Position numbers and translations under genes: made by a program | Part shown: positions 33,346 to 44,580 of the stretch, one piece after another | How positions within the stretch are numbered: position 1 is the stretch's first letter | Layout of the letters: each line of letters begins with the position of its first letter | NCBI GenBank assembly: GCA_019279435.1 | Contig: JAAALK010000287.1 | Location: 22,506,162-22,570,161 of the forward strand | DNA: 64,000 nt | Source of the DNA: Zizania palustris | Taxonomy: Eukaryota; Streptophyta; Magnoliopsida; Poales; Poaceae | Reading direction: 5' to 3' | The notes under the pieces: generated by a model | The model's input: only the letters and a program-made list of their open reading frames with translations | Told to the model about the DNA's origin: nothing | Database searches by the model: none

Positions 33346-36268
33346 TTACATTTCAAGCACAATGTCTGCAACACAAGCAAAGTTCATGTTTAGTTGCATC
33401 ATCATGATGACAAGAGATATCGACAGAGAGTTTGCTGCTTACACTCTGAATCAGTTTTGACCCATTTCGCACCATCGTCGTCGAGATCACGCAGCGCGTC
33501 CTCGAGGCATTCATTGATTTCTTTCTCATCTGGCTTCCAGTCCAAATTCCTCTTAGCTACCAGCGCGGAAGAATTTTGCGGGTGTATTTTCTTCTGCAGT
33601 ATTGCCTTGAGCAGCTGCAATGAAACCTCATATAAGTTAACAAGATGCCAATAAACAAAGAATGTGGACTAGCCATTATCCATAAGAACCAATAATTCCA
33701 ATGCTAGCTTACCTTCTCTATTCTTGACTGAGGAAAAGAGTTCCTTGGTTCTACAACCACGGAGCTAAAACCACCCTTACAGACGAACAGTTTGAGCAGT
33801 GAAGCGACTGATCTTGGCTTGAGTGTATTAGCTTTCTTTCCTAGCGAATCTTTTGCTTTGCTTATGATGACCCTCTTGCTGTTCATCAGCTGTCTCCTGT
33901 GCTTCTCACTGTCGTAACCCTCAGCTTGGTTCTGTGAAGCTACCGCCTGCAGGTCATCGTCGTCGTGCGAGCCTTGAGCTTCTGCTTCATCACTGATCGC
34001 TAGTAGCGTTTCGAATTCTTTCTCCATCTTGTCGACTTCTTCCTCTGTGAATTTGACGGCTTCTTGCATGGGCAGCTGCTGCTCATCGTCGGAGGAATTC
34101 TGGACCTGAGCTACCTCCTCGATCTGCTTGTTTCCAAATGTCCCAATGGCGAGCAATGATTGGGGCCAATCGCTGAATTCATCCTCTCGACAGTCCGGCA
34201 CGTTAGCTCCTGCGTGCGTGTTAGGAGCTAGATTAAGTTGAAGAATCAATAAACAAACACAGATCTATGGTCCTAAGTTCATATTAGCACAAATTGGAAG
34301 CATAGAGCATGGACCACTAATATTTAATCCTTAAACCCCCTATCATTCTCATCAGCCTATCACTGTTCAAGCAAGATGTTTGCCCATGCTTACTCCACCT
34401 CCACACACTGATGTTTTGACCTGCCGTTTCTTTATACTGGGAATCACTTCATCACAGTAGTTGTCGTCCGATTAATCGGGATTAATCGTCTTTATTGGTC
34501 CTCTGAACCCGACCACGACTAGAGGCTCCAAGGTGACTAGGCCGACCAGACGTCTAGTCGTTGCCATGCAGTTGATTGATTCTGCTCAGCTAGAAATTAC
34601 AGTGCAATTTAAGTCATGCTTACTGATGCACCAATAAGCGAACCCTACATGAAAACAACTATGCAGATTGTAGTGTAACCTAAAGTCCTAAACTGCTGGG
34701 GCTCTACAACGAGAGATTTGTTATTTTGATACTTCAAAAAGGTGGCGTTTGTATTTTTGATATTCAGATCCATTTTCAGTGATTTAAGTGATCCTACGTG
34801 TCAACCTTAGAAGTATCATCCTAAATAAAGCTTACATCTTTAGAGTGTCAAAATAGCAATTTTTTCCTCTACAACAACTGAAACAACTTACCTAGTGTTC
34901 TAGTTAATTATCTTATTATCCTGTGGATAAAAATCTGCATACCAACATACTTGCTTGTGTTGTATGTGTAGATGTGGAATCTCCCAGGTAAGTCAAGTTA
35001 TCAAGTAGCCACTAATGTAGTCTTAAACTCATGATTATTACTTTATTAGCATATACTAAGTATATATATGTCCCGAAATATATAGGATGATTATATGGAC
35101 GACTATGACCGACTAGGTTCAACTAATCGATCTGGTCGACGACAAATCGTGATTAGTCGTCTGGTCGGTTCAATGGCGACTTGTAGACATTGCTTGTCAC
35201 TGCTCAATTCTCCAACAGTAGTAGTCTTTTTGTGTAATCTTGGAAGATTAACAACGTACTCTACTCCAGCTGGGCTAGTGGCTCAGATCTGATCATCTGA
35301 TGATTCCTCAGTACGAGTTGCGAAACCATCCGAGGAGAGGGTTTTGTCTGCTGAAATCAAGTTCTCCTTTCTTGATCACAAGTGGGGAATTGAGGGGGAC
35401 TATAAACTAACTGACTAATCAATACTTTTGACCCATACTGACTAGTTGGAAAGTGTGCTTTACAGAGATATTGGCGTAGAGCTAGGCCAGAGCATCAGGC
35501 CATGAAATAGTTTTTTATTGTGTATAATACACACACAAAAAAAAATATCTTGCTTTTATTGATCCGTAAAAGGAAAAATAAATGAACCCCTAGAACACTG
35601 GATTTGTTTTCGATTCCTCTAAGAACTGAACCGTCGTTTCTAGTGGAATTCCTCTAAGAAAATGGCAGAGCTAAAGCGTTGATGAGTATTTACTAGCACT
35701 TAGGAGAACGTACGCTTGAATCAATCAGGCTGATGTATGAAGTATGATCATCCAAAAAACGAGCATGGCGATTAATGATTAATGAAGGGATGTGACAGAA
35801 AGAAAACATCAAATTAGGAAACGGCTTCTGAATTACTTGCCGTACTTTATGTGTAATTTGAAGGAAATATTCACGGTGGAAAAAATTTAATTTTTACTGG
35901 CCGTGTTCTTCCTCTTATCTCCAGGAACAAGGAAACATAAAAGCAAAAAAAAGGGGGATCAAAGAAAGCATTTCATTTCACAAACAACAGCACGTACGCA
36001 GCATGATGCACAACAATCAAATCACCATAGTTCTGAAATAATTTGCCAGGAAATTAAAGCGAGAGTTCAGGTACACTCACGGTAAGGCGCAGAAGAACTT
36101 GAAGGAAACCGAGCTGCCTCTTGCTTCCCAGTGATCTTGTTGGCTACCCAGCTGAAAATCTGCAAGAAACGAACGGATCATCACCCCACAATCCAAAGCT
36201 AGCTATTAACCTCTGCAAAAAAAGGGTACAGATCGTACCGATGGTTTGGTCTGAGCCTTTACCTTCAT
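33346..36268 (-). CDS. DRO1: DRO1-type LAZY-family protein (root growth angle)
   Basis: Five coding exons on the minus strand: 36268–36263 (ATGAAG only), 36159–36081, 34209–33713, 33614–33443 and 33365–33346 (20 nt). They join in frame to 257 residues with GT–AG introns. The start MKIFSWVANKITGKQE, the LAZY signature DEFSDWPQSLLAIGTFG (38–54), LKPRSVASLLKLF near 165–180, and the C-terminus DSEYIVLEM (conserved region V) identify it. Stopping at the open frame in exon 4 would lose that C-terminus, so the 20-nt exon matters. In rice, DRO1 acts downstream of auxin in root tips and makes roots grow steeper; a rice cultivar allele is known with a 1-bp deletion that truncates the protein. No frame break is present here. 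A homologue such as a DRO1-like paralogue is the alternative; the neighbouring ALDH7 and BRCT genes favour DRO1. Confidence 0.9.
34450..35200. repeat. hAT-like repeat with GATTAATCG / GACTAGTCG words in intron 2 of the DRO1-type gene
   Basis: The left part (34460–34565) reads GTCCGATTAATCGGGATTAATCG then GACTAGAGG, GACTAGGCCGACC and GTCTAGTCG. The right part (35095–35185) reads GACTATGACCGACTAGG, CGACGACAAATCG and GATTAGTCGTCTGGTCGG. Such short-word arrays at both ends around an AT-rich core match the layout of the Ac-like elements at 6239 and 19855. Termini were not resolved. The element explains part of the 1.87-kb intron 2. Confidence 0.45.
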
Positions 36269-37891
36269 ATCTTATCTTGTCCTGAAGAATGAGAGATTGG
36301 GGAGGCAGCGACCAGCGAGCTAATGAAGCTGCCAGGAATGCAAGCTCCTAACAATGGCGAGAGGGGGAGAGGGAGAGATGTAGTAGGCGAAGGCAAACTG
36401 CTTGCAATTGGTGCAGACTAGTACTAGCAGTAGCTCAAGTTCCAAGGCTCGGAGCGTTCGGTGCAGCTGTGGCCTGTGGGCTGTGGCTGGGGTGCTGGCT
36501 ACTTCATCATCTGGCATGTCACTTCCTTTTTTAGACGACTCCAAACCCAGCCACCAGCTCAACAGGTTGAAGCAGGGAATGGTAATAGGAAACTGGGCTC
36601 TAGGAGTCTAGGGGGGGCAGACTCTACTATATCAGTCGGCCGCTATTTTTCGAACGGCGCTTACATTAAAAAAAAAAAGAATTTTGCCCCTTGTTTACGA
36701 GGAAAAAAATAACATTCACTTTAATTTAGTTTTAAAAATAATATAAATTTTACTAATAATAAGGGTTGTCAACGAAAAACTAGTGGCGGTATATAGTATT
36801 TCGGTTTCTATAAATAATACAATTAAAATCGTATGAGTTATCCTTCATCATTAAAATCTGAACCATCACAATATATATTTCTCTTTAATTAACGTGGTAA
36901 CTAATTTATAAGCTTACATGGTGCAAGATGTGGATCTTTTTGCGACATCTTAAAAAAATACAATAGATCCCTTATGTATGAGCCTTATGTACGAGGATTT
37001 AAGAGCATCTCCGAAATAGTTCGTCTAATAATAAATCATCTTATTATACATAATTTGTAATTTAATTTGTAGGTTATAATAAATACTTATTTTTTAAGTC
37101 GGATTGAAATAAATGAAACCATATTAGCGAGAGCCCAAATGCCTCAAACGAAGAAACTAATTAAACCCGGTCGTTTTGTTTGACCGGGTAATTAAGAAAG
37201 GTAGCATGCGCGGTGTGATATGATCCGCCGCCCGATCGATGCGCGATCGACGGACGAGGGCAAGTGGGGGCAACGACAAGTGTCACGACCGCGCCGCAAC
37301 GGATCCCATCGCACTTGGTCGGGCCCGACGCGTGTGACCAAAATCACGTGTTCACTTAACTTAAACCCGGCAATTAGCCGGCGTAAGTACAGGCGGCCGC
37401 CTTGGTTTTGGTTAGCCAGCGCGCGGCACGCACGACGGCGCTTGCACCGACGCTAATCACGTCGTTTCTGGGGCCTTAAGTACACTCCCACTGGCACCTA
37501 TACGTACCAGATCGATCTGATCCGTCCATTACGCCATGCATAATGGTATGGTAGTACACTAGATAGTACTGCGGACTGTGTACTATAAGCACACCATGAG
37601 AACGAACATACCCGCGTGCAGTGGTAACAACGACACAAGATGTTATTATATCCAACGTAACGTACCCAAACTAAAACTACGCACGCACGCCTGGATAATT
37701 TCGGCTGCGGCATGCAAAGTGAAATTAACCAATACAAAAGCAGAAGCGCGCTCCAGTCAAAACCGTACGTGTTTTGACGTACGTACCCGCGACGTCGTTG
37801 AACCTAGATTCGCTCTCGTGCAGTGGAAATTAATTTCGGGTTAATTTTTCTTTATGATTATAATTTTTCCAGTTTGCTAATATATTAGGGT

Positions 37892-38020
37892 AATTTTACA
37901 GTCCTTGAGGATGTACCAGGAGATACCACATTTTTCAGTACTAATTTTGGTACCTCATGTGTCAGGAGGTACCAAAATTAACACTAAAAATGTGATACCT
38001 CCTCAAGGACTGTAAAATTT
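37892..38020. repeat. Palindromic MITE, copy 1 (TTTTACAGTCCTTGAGG family)
   Basis: The left arm TTTTACAGTCCTTGAGG…GGTACC is repeated inverted on the right as CCTCAAGGACTGTAAAA, with ATTTTGGTACCTC/GAGGTACCAAAAT in the middle. The element folds into a near-perfect hairpin of about 125 bp. Related copies lie at 43098, 43266 and 48202. Confidence 0.75.
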
Positions 38021-38339
38021 CTCATTATATTATCGGTGTGTCATTTATAGATGAGAATCACCACTGTGACATATAATTTTTTAAAAAAAATTGTAATGAC
38101 GCATAAGTAATTTTCCCTATGCAAATAGGTGTTATATTCTCTCCCACTAAAATATATAGCAACCGCTAAATAGCATGGGATAGATTAAAATAGCGTCCTT
38201 TAGCCATACCCATTGATTAGTACGCATTTGTTCTATTTTTTCTTTCAAAAATGATCTTGTAGCGAACGGATGATTATATACCCTCATCCTCTCTCCCACA
38301 TTTCTCTCGCTTTGCCTCAATCTCCTCGTCATGCAGGCC

Positions 38340-39440
38340 TCCTCCCCTACGCAGCACACATGCATGCATGCATGCATGCATACAGCCTGCAGCTAGCGGC
38401 GCCAGATCGAGAGACAAGCGGCGAGGAAGCTAGCTATGGTGCAGCTAGTGGCGTGTAGGGTTGGATCAAAAATTCGATGTAACAGCCTAACAGGCCGGGT
38501 CGTCATATATAACTGGTTGAACAGATTTGATCCGTAGCCATGCATATATCTCTACGTATAAGTAATTTAGTTATAGGTACGTTTTGCCCAAGATCATATC
38601 ACCAGTTAGCTAGATCATATTTGAGCTATAGTCATGCATGCATGCATCTCTCTACGTACGTATGTACGTGTGATGTGGGAGCGAGGAACTGGAGGAAGAG
38701 GCATATAATTGCCCATCCAATCAGGGACTGTATTATTCAATTGAATTCTTGTAAACTACATCATATCCTCAACCGCCATTTCGAGGGGCCGGCCGGGTAT
38801 ATTTTGTAGACCATGCATGCGTACGTGCTACAAGCAGATACAAGTACTCAAGTACAACATCTCGATACGGGGAGAAGAATATATATGCATGCCCCGTCCA
38901 GCCGTCCTTGTTTGCGACGTCCCTGCCGGTTTGAAGATTCTTCAGAGCTTTATTCCCGGCTCCGATCCAAGCAGCAGGATCCCGTGCATCCATCTTATCC
39001 AGATTTTTCCACGCAACTGCAACAACGTGCATGCACTTTCAGACAGCGACTATACACACGTACCCCCAGCAAGAACCCGCGACACAACCTGGCCTGCTGC
39101 TGCATGCTATGTGCCGGCCGCATGCATGCATGCATTCATCATCCTGCTTGCCACAACGTAACGACATCGATCTCCTACGCGTACCCTACTCTCGATCTCC
39201 TCGCTCTCATTCGATCAATCTAGTTGTGACCATCTCGCCCGGCCTCTCACCATCGTCGTCTCTTGTTCATCGATCCGATCCCCTGGACAACCGCATGCGT
39301 GCGAGCGAGATCCTGACAAGACGAAGCATGCATGCACACAGCGTGTCCATCCATTTGCCAATTTGCAGTGTGACAGATCATCGTGATGGTCAGCCGGCCG
39401 GCTGTGCTGCGACTTGTCCATGCACTGCAAAGCGCTAGCA
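38340..39440. promoter_or_regulatory. Cluster of CATGCATG / GTACGTAC palindromes
   Basis: CATGCATG (RY-type) runs occur near 38360–38380, 38634–38646 and 39120–39134. Single GCATGC cores lie near 38815, 38887, 39030 and 39327, together with GTACGTAC/TACGTA words near 38655. RY repeats are binding sites for B3 factors of the ABI3/FUS3 class, but here they may simply be a simple repeat. The region lies 2–3 kb upstream of the DRO1-type start. No coding sequence is supported. Confidence 0.3.
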
Positions 39441-40289
39441 ACGTCTCTAATAACTAGCAGAGCCTGATCGATCAATGCATCTCCCCCTTATTACGTGCGT
39501 CGGCTAAACGCATGGCTGCTAGCTCTAGCTAGCTGGTATGCCGTTGTGTACGCCGCAGATTGGAATGTTGTATAGAGATGAGCTCGACTGACCTGTCGAG
39601 AGGAAATTAAAATCAAGCTTGCACTGTACGCACGCACACTGTATGTGGGTGCTGCAGGCAAAGAGAGCTACCCGTGCAGGGCCTGGATCGGATCGATACG
39701 CTATTGTCCATGGGAGTACTGCAGGGAGCAAGCGAAGCCACACGAGCTTACCCGTGTTAATTAACTGTTAATTACTATCGACTGATCGATAAATGCATCT
39801 GGGAGCAAGAGAAGGCCACACGAACCTACCAGTGTTAATTACTATTGACTATGTACACACTTTTCTAAATTTAATCAAATTTCGCATACACTAAAAATAT
39901 TATGACCCATTTATTTGTTTTGATTTAATGGCTAAGATTAAAAATGTAGGTGATATAATAGGTCACCCTTGATTTTTTTAATTTTTTAATCCTTTCTTAT
40001 CAGTTTTTGCGTCGACTTTCTAATTATCTATCGGACCAATATTTTTAATTTTAGTTTTTAATCCTAACTAAAATAAATGGTATACATTAATTTAAAGTAT
40101 TATTTCTTATGAGGTAAATATTGTACCATAACACAGCCCATCTATGTATCTCTAGTTCAGAATTTAATTTATAAAGGATTACATATAATATAAATAACAT
40201 ATAGTTAAGTGATATATCTTTTACTTTTAGCTCAGATATGCTAATTTCATGGAAAAGATAGGAGATTTCAACAGTTCTTGGCTTAGAAT

Positions 40290-41338
40290 TCAGTTTATAA
40301 AGAACTACATAAAAATGGCTATTAGTGATGGGTCATAAAAGTTATTAGTAATAGACATCATACCCGTCACCCTTATCACATCACTAATGACCTAGAGATA
40401 AGAGATTTACCCGTCACTAATAAAGGTTCACTGCCTAAAAAGGACCATTAGTGACGGGTCATAATAATTATTAGTAACGGGTATTATACCTATCACTCTT
40501 ATCGTATCAATAATGACTTACCATTAGTGACAGGTATACACCCATCACTAAAGGTGACATTTAATAAAGGGTATAGATGTTCATATGTCACTAAAGGTCA
40601 CCTTTTGTGATGGGTATATATGTTCATGTGTCACTAAATGTCGATTTTTTTCATTTTAGATCTGTTCTATATAGTTCTGTTTAGTTTCTTTCAGTTCAAA
40701 TGAGTTAACAATTAGATCCGAGATGATCATATAAGTTCTCTTTTCGTTATTTTTGTCATCGTTCCGATGCGATTTCTATGTGGTCATTATCGGTGAGGCC
40801 TCTACCCTGAGCCATAATAGAGGAGAAGAGGCGATGATGATGAAGAAGAATAGATCTGAGGTGGTTATGGAGGCGCTCTTTCTATTATTTTTGTCGGTGT
40901 CCTGATATGCTTTTCATGTGGTCATCTTCAGTGAGGTCTCTACCTCAAGACAAATAGAGGAGAGACGATGATTAAAGGAGATAAGAGGTGATAATAATAG
41001 AAGAGAGCAAGTAATATGATTTGGTGAAGCAATGGTAATAACTTTGTACCATCTGTTAAAGCAGTTCAATACCGATGAGCTCATGGTCGGGTGGAGCATG
41101 AAGTAACGCCGGTCGTCATCGAGTAGATCTTGTAGTGATGCCGGCCACCATCGATAGAGCTCAAGATGAGAATGGTAAAGATCAATTAGAGAGAGCAAGG
41201 GAGGGAAGTTATAGAATGGTTAAAAGTAAAGACTGAAGGGAGGAGCCGTGACTTTATAATAGTGTATGTATGTTTTCAAGCTAATGTTCTTTTATCTGTG
41301 ACTAAAGCTACGTCACTAAAAGTCATTCGTATGGTAGT
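40290..41338. mobile_element. CACTA-like nonautonomous remnant
   Basis: The right end read on the minus strand starts CACTACCATACGAATGAC, the CACTA hallmark. Subterminal DNA at 40310–40640 is rich in ATTAGTGACGGGT and CCCGTCACTAAT words in both orientations, as in grass CACTA elements. A left terminus is not clear. The flank motif TTTATAAAGAACTA occurs on both sides (40290 and 41376), and a diverged form occurs at 40169. The interior (40800–41200) has no recognised transposase. Confidence 0.5.
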
Positions 41339-42025
41339 GAGATATGAGCTTGCAACCGTTCTTGTCTTAGAATTCAGTTTATAAAGAACTAAACATAATA
41401 TAAATATTATAGTTAAGTAATATATCTTTTAGTTTTTACTTTCCGCTGACTCTACCCATTAGCTTCATCTACCGATTTCATACTGAAGATCGGAGCTTTC
41501 CACGCACTGTTCACAATGCCACGCACGCGACGCCGAGCTAGCCAACCTACCTGGTGAGAATGATCAAATGATATTCACCATGATTTCGTAGAAAAGAATT
41601 GAATTAGACGAGGAAAACAAGGCCTGAGGTAAACAAGTACATTAAGATTCATATTTACCGTATGTCTCCAATCAAAAGGAATGCCGTAGATATTGGCACC
41701 GATGCTTTATAGTTTTTCCTTGATATACTAATCGTGTAGGGATTAATTCATCAGCTGACAATAATAATATAGGAAATGAATTTGGTTGATTTACCGGCAC
41801 GTTTTCGATGCATATACATATTATTAATAGAATCAATCTTTGAGATAATTAGTCTTTTAATTCATTTTTTTAGGTATAAGAATTTGCGTTGATTTATATC
41901 TTTCGTCGACATGGTATATAAATTTACAATTATTTACCTCCGCGTCACTGATTTTTAGAACGATTTTATCTTTTTGTAATTTCTATTAGTACTAATCAAG
42001 ATGATAGTATAAACTATTCTTAATA

Positions 42026-42346
42026 GGGTTAATTGCTTCGCTGCCATCGTTATTTCCTAAAACACCAGAAATGTTATTAAAATTTCGGTATTTGCTCATA
42101 TGTCATTACTATTTCAAATTCACTTTGTATGCCATTTAGATCTAAATATTCATAAAAGTGTAATGACATAAAATGGTGAATTAGAAATAGTAATAACATA
42201 TAAGTAAATATTCAGAGTTTGTAGGTGGACTCAGATGATATAAAAGAGTTAATTTGAAATAGTAATAACATATGAGCAAATACTGAAATTTTAATGACAT
42301 TTTTGACTTTTAGGAAAATAACAGTGACACAGAAACAATTAACCCA
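42026..42346. mobile_element. Inverted-repeat MITE with an 8–9-bp target duplication
   Basis: The ends GGGTTAATTGCTTC and GAAACAATTAACCC are inverted repeats. TCTTAATA flanks both sides (42018–42025 and 42347–42354); extending by one base gives 8 of 9 matches. Interior segments (CATATGTCATTACTATTTCAAATT and its complement) pair across the element. An 8-bp duplication would suggest hAT, 9 bp Mutator. Confidence 0.7.
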
Positions 42347-43097
42347 TCTTAATACTCAATAAAATAAGACAAATACTACGATCCATTCTGTTGCCAGAGT
42401 GCTCGAGAATGCACAGCTAGTAAAACATTCTCTGTAGTTTACAGGCATTTCGACGACAGCTTTCCCCATGTGGTGCTCGCCGGGGTTGGCGACGATGTGG
42501 CCGACGACGACGGGGATATCGATAGATATCTCTGGCGGCAGCGGCAGCGGCGGCCGTCGAGATGCGCGCGCGCATGAGCGCGGCACGGCGGCGAGCTTTG
42601 GACGCGCCAAACACGAGGAGCATATAGAAGGAATAGAGTTGGCCATGTGCGACCTTACCCAAATTCTCCTGAAATGGAAGCCGCCTATGGGAGAAGCGCT
42701 TATGTCAACCATTGACCATACATTATTTGGAAATTGTCCATCACGCTATTACCAGCTACTCTACATACTAGCAGTGCTAACTACAAGAGTGGAAGGTTAA
42801 GCTTATCAATTTTGTTATAGTATCGGTCAGAATGGTCGGTTCCATCACTTAAACCGGTATGTATTAAAGAGTGTACTGTTTTGGTCTCAATACTGATCAA
42901 TACCTGCTATACTAGTCAATACCGGCACATGCCGGTCATTTCAGTCAAAATTATATTTTAACTTTTTTAATATGTGTTACATATTACTTATATTAAGATA
43001 TATATTATATTGTATTCAAGTTATAAACTATATTTAAGGTATCAATGTATTCAAATATATCATATTTAATCATATTAATATATATATTAAATATAAG

Positions 43098-43235
43098 AAA
43101 TTTTATAGTCCTTGAGGAGGTACCAAGAGATACCACATTTTCAGTATTAATTTTGGTACCTCCTGACACATGAGGTACCAGGAGGTACCAAAATTAACAC
43201 TAAAAAATATGGTACATCCTCAAATACTGTAAAAT
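43098..43235. repeat. Palindromic MITE, copy 2
   Basis: Left arm TTTTATAGTCCTTGAGGAGG, centre ATTTTGGTACCTCCTGACAC and its complement, right arm CTCAAATACTGTAAAATAA. Same family as 37892–38020. A third copy follows after 30 bp. Confidence 0.7.
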
Positions 43236-43265
43236 AACTCTTTAAATATATTTATATTATGAAAA

Positions 43266-43391
43266 AAATTTACAGTTCTTGAGGAGCTACCACATTCAAT
43301 ATTAATTTTGGTATCTCCTGATACCTCATGTGTCAGGAGGTGCCAAAATTAACACTGAAAATATGGTACCTCCTGAAGAACTGTAAAATAA
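43266..43391. repeat. Palindromic MITE, copy 3
   Basis: Left arm TTTACAGTTCTTGAGGAGC, centre ATTTTGGTATCTCCTGATAC and the complementary GGTGCCAAAATTAACAC, right arm CCTCCTGAAGAACTGTAAA. Placed 30 bp after copy 2 in the same orientation. Confidence 0.7.
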
Positions 43392-44139
43392 CCTTTATAT
43401 TATTTTATTAGACCCCAAAACGATACACCGGTATCATTTGGTACCAAAACATTTCGTTCCAAGAGCCAAACCGAAATGGAATTAACAAACTTGGCGGAGC
43501 TTCGTTTGGTTAGGGCCTTAGGGGTCACTTAGCATGTGGATATAAAGAATAAATTAGTACGATGTTTAATATTTTTATTGTGTACATTATGCTATCGTTC
43601 GTTGTACCTAAATTGTGAACCTCAACCAAAAAAATCAACCCAAAAGATCTTATAAACAATATCGATGATAAAGTGGTGCACTCCTCTATTTTTTACTAGG
43701 TTTGTCTTTATTCGGTAGAGGTCTATATGGGTACAAAATCAACGCACGAGTTTGGCTTCGCGGCCAAAATGGATTTGATAGTTTTCGTTTCAGCGGGAGA
43801 GAAAATTTTGCTTGTGTGGGTGGTTGAGTCCCTTATTAGGGCTAGTTTAGCAGGCCGGGATTCTAGCCCGCCAAACTAGCCATGTTATTTGTTTTAGGGT
43901 TACATACTCTGCCAGTCTGCCCCCTCCGTGATACAAAATTAAGCCAACCCCTCGAGTTTTTACCTAAAAGGTGAGGTGAGCTCTCCATGGATTCTTGTGC
44001 ATATCCTGTCATTCTTGCCATGTTATTTTTAACTTGTGATGTGGATCTGATTTCGGGGAGATTAAAAGTAGTACTTAAATATATTGCAAATCTTGTGTTG
44101 TGTGGGAGGCCAACCTTCTTGAAGGAGGCAGGTTTAGAG

Positions 44140-44580
44140 GTGTTAATGGGAATTCTCTCGTTAGGAGTCAAATACGGTAGCAATTTAGTACCCACAGGGA
44201 ATTAAACGGGAAAAACAGTCCTCATTAGGTTTGGCAGGAACATGTATGACCCTTTAATCCCGGTCCCCACCCCTGTAGGGACTCATTTCAGTTCAGAAAA
44301 TAGGGTCCAACCAATTAGCCCGTTAGCCTATTAGTCTAGTGATTATTATAAGTGATTATTGATTACGAACATATATTAATATTATTCTTTGAATGATTAG
44401 ATTTAAGTGAGGATGAGGGCTATACGGGAAAAATCCTCACACGGGAATGGGGATGTGGAAAAATTGTCCCCGTCAACATTGGTCGAGATGGAGACGAGAA
44501 AAAATTATTCCCGGACAAATATGAGGAGGTAAAACCCGAAAAATAATTTTCCGTGGACATTTCTAGGCTGGTCATTTACA
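44140..44580. repeat. GGGAAA/CCCCG-rich hAT-like repeat
   Basis: Words such as GGGAATTAAACGGG, CCCCGGTCCCCACCCC-type runs, ACGGGAATGGGGATG and TCCCCGTC lie in both orientations at the two sides of an AT-rich centre (44300–44400). This is the same design as the Ac-like elements at 6.2 and 19.9 kb. No clean ends or target duplication were identified. Confidence 0.4.

Larger units (their letters stand above)
42820..43465. repeat. CGGT/ACCGGTA-rich repeat interrupted by two palindromic MITEs
   Basis: The left part (42822–42940) carries TCGGTCAGAATGGTCGG, AAACCGGTATG and ACCGGCACATGCCGGTC. The right part (43413–43465) carries CGATACACCGGTATCATTTGG. The middle is AT-rich and hosts two hairpin MITEs (43098–43235 and 43266–43391). 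The layout resembles the other short-word hAT-like elements here. Ends are not resolved. Confidence 0.4.

Noticed and set aside
38340..39440. CRISPR-like or protein-coding repeat array
   Set aside because: The repeats are short CATG palindromes without regular spacers, in a plant genome; frames there are chance.
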